Made by a program: the position numbers and the translations under genes
Notes under the pieces: generated by a model
The model's database searches: none
The model's input: only the letters and a program-made list of their open reading frames with translations
Told to the model about the DNA's origin: nothing
Shown here: positions 43,860 to 61,900 of the stretch, piece after piece
Layout: each line of letters begins with the position of its first letter
How positions within the stretch are numbered: position 1 is the stretch's first letter
Assembly (NCBI GenBank): GCA_023374025.1
Contig: SIJG01000008.1
Location: 2,120,057-2,184,056, forward strand
Direction: 5' to 3'
Source: Heterodera schachtii
Lineage: Eukaryota > Nematoda > Chromadorea > Rhabditida > Heteroderidae
DNA length: 64,000 nucleotides

Positions 43860-45508
43860 TGTAAAGGATTTGAATTAGAAAATGATAGGCTTTCATTGCT
43901 TATTGCTGCATATTTATGCGAATTCTCATCTAATGAAACCGGACCTGTAAAATTGTGGCATTTTTTTTTATTACGCCATACAAAATTAGGCCAATTTTAA
44001 CTTAAAATCAATGCCAATGCGATTTCGCATATTATTTTTGGCCGTGAAATTGCTTTTACATGTGAATTTGCATCTTTTTATTTAACTTAATATCGATGCC
44101 AATGTCAATCTCTGCATACAATTTTATGCCGTGAAATTGCATTGGCATTTTCTGATTTGAATTTGCGTTTTTTTTTATTTAACTCAAAATCAATGCCAAT
44201 GGCATTTTGGCCATGAAAGAGCGCCTTCAATATTACAGCCGACAAATAAAATTTATATGAATGTGTTATTTTATGAATATAGAATTAAAATAGCGAAATA
44301 TGAAAAGAATGAAAATAAAATCGAATACGAAATGCGAAACACGAAATGATCACATCCCTGGTACGGTACATATATCCCATACTGTAAATAAGGTTTGTTA
44401 TGCTTTTAAAAAATTGGCATTGGCATTATGTTATTTTTTTCTAATAAAGACAGAAACAAAAATGCGAGTTGGAGAGTCCCAGCCAACATTTTGAGAAAGG
44501 CATTCGATTGATGAATCATTTGGATTTTTCATTGTCGACCACAAAACTGGCTTAATCTCTATATTGGCTTTACTTAAAAAATCAGCCAAAATCCATCATA
44601 AAGCTACACATACACCATCGGTAAAAACCCAACTCGTACTATTTTAGAGTATCTTTTTTTCTCTGTTCTCTGATGACTTAACGCTGTCTCGCTTTTTTCT
44701 GTTTCTATATTTACTACATAATAGTACGAGTTCGGTCTACCTCAGTTCGGCCCCGGCACGGTTCGGCCCCAGCATGTTTTTGACTATAACTTTTTTCTTT
44801 GCCAACCAAATCCAATATTGTTGGTATCATTCGATAGCCCTAAGTGTTCTCTATTAGCCTGCAAAATTTGAAAAAATTTCGTTAAGGTTTAAAAAAGTTA
44901 TGGTCAGAAGAGTTCAAAAAACCAAATTTTCCAACTTTTTTGGCTCGAACATTTTTAAACTGAACAAATTTTTTTGGAATTTTGCAGGCTAATAGAGCAT
45001 CTGAAGAGCTCTTGAATGACACCAACAGTGTTGGATTTGGTTGACAAAGAAAAAAGTTATAGTGTAAAAACATGCTGGGGCCGAACCGTGCCTGGGGCCG
45101 AACTGAGCCGGTCCGTACGAGTTGGGTGTCGTCCATAGCCATCATGCAAATTTGAAAAATCTTAGTAGGTTTTCGATTTTCTCATATTTCGGGTGTCTGT
45201 ATCCGAAATTGGCTAATAAAAAATTTCCTGCTCGACTCCACAAGAATCGAAAATGGCTCCTCTACTGCACTTCACGCGTCACAACTGATTTTTACGCGTT
45301 CGTCCAATAAATGGGGGGTTTCTATTTCAATTTTTTTTTTAATTTCTGCTCAAAATCAGTTTCCAGAGGTTTTCGAGGGCGCTGGTCACGAATCTGAACT
45401 CGGATTTACCCAATTCCGAACCCCGGACCCGAAATTGAACAAAAAACATGAATTTTTTTTTCAAAGATGCATTTTTCTGGGGAAAAATTCGAATTAATTT
45501 AACAACTA
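43860..45508. other. Intergenic region with nested palindromes
   Basis: Positions 43930-44250 hold three degenerate copies of an aatgccaatgcnatttt / gccgtgaaattgc phrase. Positions 44634-44732 and 45115-45128 are the two halves of a small palindromic element (cccaactcgtactatt ... aatagtacgagttggg) split by foldback element 6. Positions 45360-45475 are half of a tcgagggcgctggtcacgaa-type palindrome that the Tc1-like element interrupts. No gene was recognised. Confidence 0.5.
44733..45114. mobile_element. Phrase-repeat foldback element 6 (382 bp, GTTCGGCCCC phrases)
   Basis: The left end has CTCAGTTCGGCCCC, CACGGTTCGGCCCC and agcatgtttttgactataac. The right end is the inverse (gttatagtgtaaaaacatgc, then GGGGCCGAACCGTG and GGGGCCGAACTGAG). 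The interior arms carry the recurring core tcgatagccctaagtgttct. A 9-bp duplication GTACGAGTT lies at 44724-44732 and 45115-45123. Removing the insert restores the symmetry of the host palindrome, which is good evidence for true insertion. Confidence 0.87.
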
Positions 45509-46646
45509 CAGTCATGGTCATATGTTTAGACTCACTTAGTGCTTTTTGATTGAATGCGTGATAAAAGCTTAATTTGCGACCAATGGCTAACATTTTTTAG
45601 TGTTTTTTGTAGCATTTTTTGTGGGCTTTCCAATGATATCAGTTACAGCCCAATTGCTTCGCATCGCTAATAATTACAAAATAAAAGTCAACTTCACCCC
45701 AAATTTTGGGTGGTCATATGTTTAGACTCACTTTTTAGTTCTTGAATAAATCAATATTTTGTGGGTCAAAAATTCTGAAAAAATTTCTGCTAAGCTAACT
45801 TTTGATGATGATCAAAAAAGTCTTTTACACCAACTTGATCAGATCACTCCTTCATAGTGATCGGGACACCCCAAAATACAGTGAGAATCGGGAAATTTCT
45901 AGAAAAAAATTCCTAGGGGGTTGGGAAATTTTTTCTGAAAAATTTGAGTAGGCCTATCAGAAAGAGAACAAAATGCTCTACAATATGCAAAAGACCGCAA
46001 GTCTCTACGACCTATACCCGCTGAGATATGTCCACTTCAGTTTCTGTGTTTACAAAAAGTACTGTATTTCTTAAAAAAATAATGCGTTTTACAGTAAAAC
46101 GATCAACATCAAAATTGAAGTGCCCATACCTCAGCGTGTATAATTCGTAGACCAACCTTCCAAAAGACAATTTGGTAGAGAATTTTGTGCTCTTTCTGAT
46201 AGGCCTACTCAAATTTTTCAGAAAAATTTCCCATCCCCCTAGGAATTTTTTTCTAGAAATTTCCCGATTCTCACTGTATTCTGGGGTGTCCCGATCACTA
46301 TGAAGGAGTGATCTGATCAAGTTGGTGTAAAAGACTTTTTTGATCATCATCAAAAGTTAGCTTAGCAGAAATTTTTTCAGAATTTTTGACCCACAAAATA
46401 TTGATTTATTCAAGAACTAAAAAGTGAGTCTAAACATATGACCACCCAAAATTTGGGGTGAAGTTGACTTTTATTTTGTAATTATTAGCGATGCGAAGCA
46501 ATTGGGCTGTAACTGATATCATTGGAAAGCCCACAAAAAATGCTACAAAAAACACTAAAAAATGTTAGCCATTGGTCGCAAATTAAGCTTTTATCACGCA
46601 TTCAATCAAAAAGCACTAAGTGAGTCTAAACATATGACCATGACTG
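45509..46646. mobile_element. Tc1-like palindromic element with IR/DR ends, no transposase (1,138 bp)
   Basis: It starts CAGTCATGGTCATATG and ends CATATGACCATGACTG, flanked by TA on both sides (45507-45508, 46647-46648), as expected for Tc1/mariner. The two halves are near-perfect reverse complements over about 530 bp each, with a short centre near 46050-46095. The 20-bp word tggtcatatgtttagactca occurs at the outer end (45515) and again 196 bp inside (45711), and likewise inverted on the right (ending 46444 and 46640). This is the inner/outer direct-repeat layout of some Tc1-family transposons. No transposase frame is present; the frame at 46012-46353 follows from the symmetry. Confidence 0.9.
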
Positions 46647-47050
46647 TATTCATTTTGGTCAAAACCTCAAAAACCCCCAGAAACTAATTATGAGCACAAA
46701 AGAAATAAGTTAAATTAGAAACTCCCATTCTTCAGGATTGCCATAAGTTCCCTAGAAAAACCTTTCATTTGGTACCGAGAATGTGGGCCTTGTTGATCAA
46801 GTAAGAAAAAAAAATGAATGGCCTAAGAAACTGAGGATGGTCATTGATTGGACTTGGACGCCTAAAGTGCAGTAGAGTCCCCAAAAAATCCGCTATTTCA
46901 AATTTGAACTTTCATTTCATGTTTATAGTTTCTTTCATTTGATCTTACTTTGCAGTACGTTACGTACATTCATTACCCGATTCATGTTTAGCTGTCCTTT
47001 TTTGTATTGTATTTTTTCTTCGGAATTCCGTTATTTTTCATTTCTTACAA

Positions 47051-53362
<6,312 letters not shown>

Positions 53363-54118
53363 AAATTGGTAATTTTTGTGACGACTATTTATTTGACCAA
53401 TAATTGTTGGGTTCGTCGTCGTCGTCGTATTACCTATGTGTGTCATCATAAAAATGATCGCTTTTTTTTGTTTGTTTTGTTTTGTTTTTTCCAAAATATC
53501 AAATTTGATAATGTGCTTAACACCACGCATAAAGAAAAGAAAACCAATTTTTCAAATTTAGCCAAATTACAATTTCAAAAAAAAAAAAAAAAAATTTTTT
53601 TTTCGCCATTTTTCTTGGTTGTAAAATTAGAGCGCAGCATCGTTGGGGATTCATCTTTTTCAATTATTGTGCATCATCTCGTATGATAGAGATACACCAC
53701 ATTCATATAAGTTCAAAAATTAAATTGTTGCTTACAAATTTTGGATGTCTTTTTTTTTTTTTTTTCTAAAAAGCGATCATTTTTTCGCGACCAAATTGAC
53801 TATTCATTCATTCATTCATTCATTCGCCCTAATGGGTAATGTTGTTGCTTTTTTTTTTAAATTTGATGCTTTATTTACCTTACCCTACACCATTTTTTCG
53901 CATATATACACATATACAATACCAAACAAAATATATTCTCCGATGTTGTTGTTGTTTTTGTTGTTGTTGTTGTTGTTTTGACGGACATTTGTTCAGAGTA
54001 AAAAATTGTTGTTTTTTGAATGCGTATTTTTGAATTTTTGGCGCAAATTTTCAATTCATAATCAGCCGGTTTTTTTCCTGAGTAATTTTTTTGCTAAAAA
54101 CCAATCATTTGCCTATCT
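53363..54118. other. 3' flank of kars-1
   Basis: After the TGA there is a GTCGTCGTCGTC run, several AT-rich stretches, a CATT run (53805-53825) and a TTG/TGT run (53944-53980). No further gene is recognised. The 3' end of the kars-1 transcript probably lies within the first few hundred bases, but no unique polyadenylation signal can be singled out. Confidence 0.45.
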
Positions 54119-54585
54119 TGGTGTAATACTGGAGAATTGGTGTCCCGGTGAAAAATTAATTGAAAATTTTTCTTTTCTAAAAGTCGTTATATGGTTGTTT
54201 TCTGGGTCGCTGATCACGAATCTGATATTAATTTTGACCAATTTCGAATCCCTGACCCGGACTCAGACAATAGTCGAAATTCTCACAAATAAAAACAAGT
54301 TTGAATTTTCGGCTTTTTGACCGAGTTCGAATCCTGGATTCGGAATTGGCCAAAACTAAGGTCATAATCGTGACCAGCGACTCCGAAAACCCCAGAATAC
54401 ATGTTTTTTTACATAATTTATAAAAAACCAAGTTCTTGATGAAAAATCATGGACAAAATCAATGATTTTTCGAATTCTGAGCCCAGATCCGTAATCAGCG
54501 TATTTTTTTTACACTAGAAAAGTCGAAAAGAAAATTTTTAAATTTATTTTTCGTCGGGACACCAATTCTCCAGTATTACCCCTAT
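54119..54585. repeat. Nested palindromes (about 470 bp)
   Basis: The outer arms are gtaatactggagaattggtg and caccaattctccagtattac. Inside, 54200-54400 is a second palindrome with tcgctgatcacgaatctg and its inverse, of the same type as at 2776-3359 and 9700-10206. The reading frames across it come from the symmetry. Confidence 0.75.
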
Positions 54586-54666
54586 ATTTAAATTTATGGG
54601 GGGGGGGGGGGGGTGCCTTAATTTTTATTCCATTCAAAAAAAAAACGAATTTCTTTTCCCCAAGGG

Positions 54667-54858
54667 ATGATTGACATTTCCGGTCCTATTATGGTCTTCG
54701 GTTCTTCATTTTCTTGATGTTTTTTCCTAATGATTGACATTTCCGGTCCTATTATGGTCTTCGGTTCTTCATTTTCTTGATGTTTTTTTTCTAATGATTG
54801 ACATTTCCGGTCCTATTATGGTCTTCGGTTCTTCATTTTCTTGATGTTTTTTTCTAAT
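54667..54858. repeat. Three 64-bp tandem repeats
   Basis: The unit tgattgacatttccggtcct plus attatggtcttcggttcttc and attttcttgatg occurs three times, starting at 54667, 54731 and 54795. The copies are almost identical. Confidence 0.9.
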
Positions 54859-57800
54859 TTCATGGACCACATTCATCCATCAACACCTCTAAATCAACAA
54901 ATTACCCACCGCCCCACTTTTTTCCATTTTTAGCGCTCTCTTTTCCTGTTTATTCATCATCCAAATGGACGAAAGACGGACGGACGATTTTTACTTTTTC
55001 CCGAAAATTTTCGACAAAAATCGTATTTTATCAGAGGCAATTAAAAAAATATATTTTTGCTTTTGTTCGATAGCCTTAAATGTTCTCTATTAGCATTCAA
55101 AATTTCAAAAAATAATGATTACAAAAGTACAAAAAAAAGTAATAGCCTGAAAACAATTCTCAATTTTCCAGAATTTTTCGGCCCTAACTTTTTTTTATAA
55201 GTGCCAAATTTTTTAAAATTTTGAAAGCTAATAGAGAACACTTAGGGCCATCGAATGATACCAAATAAATAAAATTTGAATTTGATGAATAGAAGTAGTC
55301 AAATTTACCCCCCCCCCCCTTGGGAATTTTTACGTATTTTAAATTTATTTTCCCGGAAATGTCACATTTTCCCGTCACTTGAGCTTTGGTGTTTCTTCTT
55401 CTTCATCTTTCCATTCCATTCATAAATAATTTTGCTAATTTCTTCAGTTGAACATAAACAAAATTCCTCCCCCTTTTCCCCTCTGTTTTCGTTTTCCATT
55501 TTTAGTGTGCCTCTTTTCCCTGCTGGTTTAGTCATCAAAAATTCTTGGATGGGTAGTGGGAAATTTTTTAAATTTTTTCGATTTTTGATGAGAAATTTTT
55601 ACTTTTCATTTTTTGTTTTCCCAGCGATGACATCATTCCCATTTATTAATTCAGCAGAGCTTTCTAATTCTCACATTTCCTATATGATTCATAATTGTTG
55701 TGAAAATTCCGTAAGAAAATTCACTAACTGATGACCCTAAAAAGACTGATGGTTTTGTGAGACAGTATCGAAATTTTTGCCAATTTTACATTTCCATATG
55801 TATAATCCTCATGCAGCCCCCAAATCGTCGCGCTGTAAACAGCAAAAAAATTGTCAAAATTCTTTTGGTTCAAGTGAGATTTTTTTTCCTTTGAAATTTC
55901 TTAGAAAAATTTTACAATATATTTTTTTTTTGCGGTGGCCTTTTTTCTCGGCGACGTTTTGTCCCACTGCTCCGTTTTGGGGCCAAAAATTTTCTCGGGC
56001 CCATAGATTGACGACATTCTCGGGCCATACCACCACAAACAGATTATTATTCTCCGCTCTCTATTTCCATATTTAGCACTTTCCTTTTTTTCGGGGGTTT
56101 CGCGGTTTGGCCCCCCTGCCCCCGTCGCCTTTTTTTGGTTTCATCGAAATTGGCGGGCGATGGGTGACCACGGAGAACACACGGGGAGGAGGACAGCACA
56201 CAGAATGAAGAGCACATGAGGACTACCACAATTTTTTCCATTTTTATCAACACCAACAAACTCAGCGCCCGCGTTATCAATTAATTTATGATTAAGCACG
56301 AAGTTTTACCAAAATTTCCAAAAAAAATCCCTGAATTTTTCATTTAAAATTTAAAAAAATTCGAGAGGGGGGTGGGAGCGAATGATACGGTAGGAGGTAG
56401 TGAGGGGAACGAGTTGCTCCCGCTGACCCTTCCCGCCTGGGATGGCTCCCGATGACCCCTCCTGCTGCCGGAGATGGCTTCCCAAAAAAAACCTAGACTA
56501 TTTTGCCCGAACTAGCCCATAGTAATGGTGCCTAATTTTCGGTTTCGGAATAGTAGTAGCGCTCATTAGCCACACGACCGACTAATTAGTTCACCTCCTA
56601 ACTCACCTCTCATCACACATTGGCACCCATCTGTTTCCAATTCAGTTTTCGGTCTCTCTCACCCGTTCGTGCCGAACTGAGCCGGTGCCCCCGCCCAAAT
56701 TCGTCACCTCCTTTCCCATCTCCTCTCAATCCCATCCCGACCGTCAATGGATGGGATAACAAACACGCACATCATCACCATCTTTATACATCCATCATCC
56801 ACACACTTTCAACCATCCCATCCATCATTGCCCCACTAAAGTGGAAAGGGGGGGGGGAAGGCACGCCACCACCCCATTTGGGTGTGAAGAATAAGGGGGA
56901 GGGGGGAGGCGAAAAGACCGACCAAGGAGGAAGAGGAAGTGCTAAATGCTGCTGACCGGTGATGATGATGATGATGATGATGACGGTGAAGACGACGATT
57001 TATAAATGATGGATGATGAGTGAGGAACGAAAGAAGCACCTCCACCACCACACACACACCTAAGCAAAGACGAAAGACCTACAACCACCGCCAGCCACCA
57101 CAGCCCCAACCAATTCATCCCCCGAGGGGCGGAAATGGGAGGGGAAGACGGCGGTGGAGGCGGAGGCGGTGTTTGTTTATATTCTCTCTACTCCTCTGCT
57201 CTGTCATCATCATCTATCATCACTGCCGCCGCCGTGACTGCGGTGGCGTTTCGAGAGTCTCGAGATTGGTTGGGTCCTCCCCCTCCCGCCGGGGGGGGGG
57301 GGGGGGGGGCCGCGGGGGATAGGGACGGAGCGGAGCGACCGAGGAGACGGACGGAATGGAATTGGACTCCCCATAGGGGAGGAGGACGGACTGTGGCAGC
57401 GGCAGGGTCGAGCCCTTTGGCCTACATATTCCTTATAATGAAGGTTGGGGGTGGCCATGGGACCGTTTAAACGTGTACCTTTTCCACCCCCACGGCGACG
57501 GGAAGGCAGGGAACAAAGGAAGAAAAAAATGCCAAATGCCCGCCGGGGGCAATCAAGTGGCATTTCGAGCGGAAAGTGCCAAAATAAAATAAATTTTCTT
57601 AGCCACACACCATTTTTTGTTTACGCGTAACCCCTGGTGGCTTGCTTCCCGAAAATTCTGTAATGAAACATTTTTTTGGAATATTTGCAAATCCAAATAA
57701 AATTGAGACGAAACGACTCGGCTTTTACTGTTTTCGACAAAAAACAAAATCGTCATGGCTTTTATCAAAGTGAATCAAATTTTTTGCTGGACGTAGTCCA

Positions 57801-58824
57801 ATCCCGCAAAATCCCGTTGTTTCCATAAAAAAAAATTCGGGAATGCGGACTGGGATTCCGCAAAATCCCGCGCTGGGCTCTTGTTTTAACTATGGTATAA
57901 TATTGAAAGTAGTAAATCTTACATATAGCGCGAGTAATTACCTAATTTCAAATATAATTTTTTTAAATCCATTTTCCGACATTTCGCCGCGGTATTTCCG
58001 TCCAATAAAAAACTGTGAAAAAATGGCAGGGAGGGCCAAAAAAATGTAATTGTATCCCCACCACCCTCTCTTTTCTATCATTTTCCCAATTGTCAAGAAT
58101 TGAAATTCCATTGTGAATATCTGTCATGCCTTGTCAGTGTCAATTGGCCCCCATTTTAATTTCTTTTCCGTTGTTTTGCTTCCTTTTCCTTTTACTGTTT
58201 TTTTTGTTGTATTTTTCTCTATTTTCTTTTTTTCGTTATCTCTAGCCTCTCTCTTTTCCTCCACTACTCTCTCTCTTTCTCTATTTTCAATTTTTCCTAT
58301 TTTTTATGTCATCGTCTTTCTTTTATTTCATGTCTCTCTTCTTTGCCTCTCTCTCTCTCTCTACCCTTAACCTCATTTTTCTCTATCTTCTATTCCTTTT
58401 CTCTCTCTCCCATCCTCTTTCATTCTTCCCCTTCCACTCTCCAACTCTGACTACCTTTCCTTTATTATTCTCTTTTCTGTCTCTTTCTCTACTCTCTCTC
58501 TCTCTCTTCTCTATCCTCTCCCTCTTTCTCCTCATTCCTTTTTCTCTACTATCTCTAACCCACCACACACACCTTCCCCTCTGCCCCTCCCCCTTTCCGT
58601 GTTTACATTTTACATGGCCCTGAAACGTACACACAAAATTAGGAGGAGGTACATAAGGCCAATTTTGTTGGACAAACACGCCACCTCCGCAATCATTCAT
58701 CATCACATCACATCAGTTAGTCATCGGTGTCAGCAGTTAGGCGAAGACAGCGGGACGAAGAAATTTAACATTTTATCTTTTGAAATTGCCCTATTCACTT
58801 CACGAGACGACGACGCCAAAATAT
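54859..58824. other. Long low-complexity intergenic region
   Basis: No gene is supported. Contents: a palindromic repeat with the tcgatagcc core (55040-55265); a tail like the foldback termini (55945-55975, ggcgacgttttgtcccactg); ATG/GAT and CAC runs (56960-57060); G-rich and GGC-rich tracts (57135-57320); and a CT-rich tract of about 400 bp (58210-58560). It could be the 5' region or first intron of the receptor-like gene at 63569, but that cannot be shown. Confidence 0.45.
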
Positions 58825-58930
58825 TAGTGATGCTCGAGACCGAAAATTCCGGAGACCGAGATTTGACCCCGAGACCCAAAACCCGAGACTTTTTCCGATC
58901 GAGACTCGAGACGAGACTCGAGCATCACTA
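58825..58930. mobile_element. 106-bp hAT-like MITE, sister of 25941-26040
   Basis: It has the same ends, TAGTGATGCTCGAG and CTCGAGCATCACTA, with GAGACCGAGA-type phrases inside. The flanks are CAAAATAT and CGAAATAT, an 8-bp duplication with one difference. Confidence 0.8.
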
Positions 58931-61900
58931 CGAAATATACAGTACATCTCCACCGTATGCTACCATATCATTCACTCACATTTCTCTATCTCATTGACTA
59001 TTGGCGGCTCATTGCCTTTTTTATCCTAATCAATCCTTAAATTTTTTACTCACTTAAAAAATTTATGCAAAAATCGCAGGATAATTATTTACCCCTTAAA
59101 GAGACTTATATTACTAATTACACTAATTATATCTCTAATTATTTTTCCCTTTTCGGTCAATTTAATTCTATCCATAATCTTTTGTGTATATGCTTTATCA
59201 ATTAGGTGTTTTCTAATTTTTATTTCAATATAGGTATATTTTTTTTAATTTTTCGAGTAAAATCCAACCAAATTTGTCCAAGTTTTTTTGTTGTTAATTT
59301 TAAAAATGTTATTAGTTTGGAGATTTGCATCGAATTCCTGTCTATGTTTGTTTCCGTTTTTGTCCATTAATACTACGCACAATGCGTTCGTTAATCCGTC
59401 CTATTTTTTGACACGTATTCGCATTTATGGAAATTCACTTTTTCAAAAAAAAATGTCAAAAAATATAAAATCCTGGCACGGCTTCTATTTTTAATTTACG
59501 TTTCCGAGTTTTTCGTTTGATTATTTTGCCATTTGCTACCGTATTTCTGGTGGTCGAAAATTCCAATTTTTCCCAATTTTACCATATATTCGTTAATTAC
59601 CGTAATACAATTTTCTCTTCAACTCATTTGTCTGGCTGTCTGATCCATTAGAAGCTTTTCCATTTTAATTCCCAAATCTCTTTTTTCCCCGCCGATTGGC
59701 GTTCCTCCACAAATCTCCGCCGCTTTATGTCCATTCCATTCCTTCCATCGGCACACACTTTCCCACCCCGCGGGGGAGGGGGGGGGGGGGGGGGGCACAA
59801 AAAAATGTGCTTTCATCTCCCAAAGCGTAGCATCGCGCATTTGCGGAACTTTCTCCCAATTAATTTCACCACAATAGCAGGCAGAAGAAGCACATCCTCA
59901 TTCCTTCCCTTAGTCAACATATTTTATTGTTCTACTCTTTGACACCATCTCCGATCACTTGTGATCAGCCTAGCAGAGGATGTGATGGCTAATTCACATA
60001 CCTAATTAATTCACTTGGGACGATCGGATTTTAGGGGGACGGGGAAAGGAACGCCCCCCCCCCCCCCCCCCCTAATGGATTAGTTCATCCCCCGCCCGTT
60101 ATCGCATTAAAAAAAAAGTTAAAATTAGAAATTTAAAAAAAGCTGAATTTTTTTCTAAAAAAATTTATACTATCTCGGATCACTTTGATCACTGATCAGC
60201 AGCAGAAAATGAGCAGTATAAATTTTTAAAACTTAAAAATTTTTTCATAAGGAACTCTTACCATCTCCGATCACTTTTGATTAGCATCAGCCAGCAGAGG
60301 ATTCGCTGGCTACTGCACATAATTAATTCACTTGGGATGTGATCGGATTTTAGGGGGCCGGGGGAGGTGGTTGTGTGAGGAATCGCCTCCGCTCTTTCCC
60401 CCCCCCCCCCCCCCACTTCGTCCGATGGACGGACACCCCTCAAAATCTGCGAAATTTTTCAAGTGGTCCGTCATCCGTATTTTCTTCCTGTATTTGCCGT
60501 CTCTCTCTCTCTCAAGTTTTATTTATAATGCGTCATCCTTTTTCAACAGCCGGCAAAAATTTTGCGCCACTTCAATTCACTTATTATACTTTTTTGTGCT
60601 CACGCGTGTTTAATGCTGCGCACCCCCGGGGGCGTCATTTGGTGATGATCACTCTACTGGTCACCACACATGCTTCTGCCCGATCACTCCCCGAATTCAA
60701 TGCGTGCTGGTCACTTACAATTAAGCCTTTCAATGCTTTCTTGCTTCTTGACTGATCATTGTATACTCCTTGAGGCATTTCTGATCAATGCTTTCTTGCT
60801 TCTTGACTGATCATTTTATACTCCTTGAGGCATGCTTTTCCCTGATCACTCCCTGAATTCAACGCCTCCCTCCCACTTAGAATTATGCCTTTTCTGATAA
60901 GTGATCATTTGTTTTTCTCTGATCACTTTCTGCATTCAATGTCTCTCTCTCCCAAAATGATCAATTGCTTCTCTGTTGGTCACTTTGTGCTCCTTGAGGT
61001 TTTTTGGTCAATGGTCACTTGCTTTTCCCCGATCACTTCGCGTATTCAATGCCTCTTTCCCACTTAGAACTATGCCCTTTTGATCAGTGATCATTTGTTT
61101 TTTTTCCCTGATCACTTTCTGCATTCAATGCCTCCCTCCCTCCCATCAAAGATCAAAATGATCAATTGCTTTTTGACTGATCATTTGGTGCTCTTTGAGG
61201 CTTTTTTGGTCAATGGTCACTTGCTTTTCCCCGATCACTTCTCGTATTCAATGCCTCTCTTAAGCCGCCTTTTCTAAACAATGCTCTCTTGTTTATTGAC
61301 TGATCATTTTGTGCTCCTTGAGGCTTTTCTGATCAATTGCCACTTGTGTTCTTCTCCATCCATTTTTTTTGGCATCCCATTCATCCCATTGTGAGAGATT
61401 ATTTTCTAACTGATCATTTTGTCCGTATTTAATATGCCTCTGCTCTATCCTCAACATTCAAAATTTCATACTGAATTTTAATGACTAAACCAATTAAATT
61501 AAAAAAATGTTAATTAAGGCCTCTTGGGAGATAAATGTACACACATTTGAATCATACAACCAAAAATCATTTTTTTTTAAAACCAAATTTTTTTTCGTCC
61601 TATTCAAATTTTTCCCCATAAAAAAAGCACGGAGATCACAGCCGCCGCCGCCGTCGCTTTTACGGCCGGCCGAGTGATCCATCGAGTGCGATTAAAGCCC
61701 CCCCCCCCCAAAAAAAAACAGCATTCATTCATATTCACAGAAGAGCGGCTCAATGAATGAATGAAAATGAATGTCTCCCCGCATTTTGTCGGTGTCCGCC
61801 GCCATTTTTTTGATCCACTGAATCCATCGCTTCCACACCCATTCAATTCATTCATTCACAGTGAAATTTTTGAACAAAAACTTTGACTCGCCACGCCGCG

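Noticed and set aside
46012..46353. 113-residue minus-strand frame inside the Tc1-like palindrome
   Set aside because: It lies across the palindrome centre, shows no transposase motif, and is explained by arm symmetry.
55945..55985. Start of a gene with GC-rich coding look
   Set aside because: The sequence ggcgacgttttgtccc is a relic of the phrase-repeat foldback ends, not coding.
58113..58623. Phe/Leu/Ser-rich membrane-like frames
   Set aside because: These are products of a CT-rich low-complexity tract, with no splice or start context.
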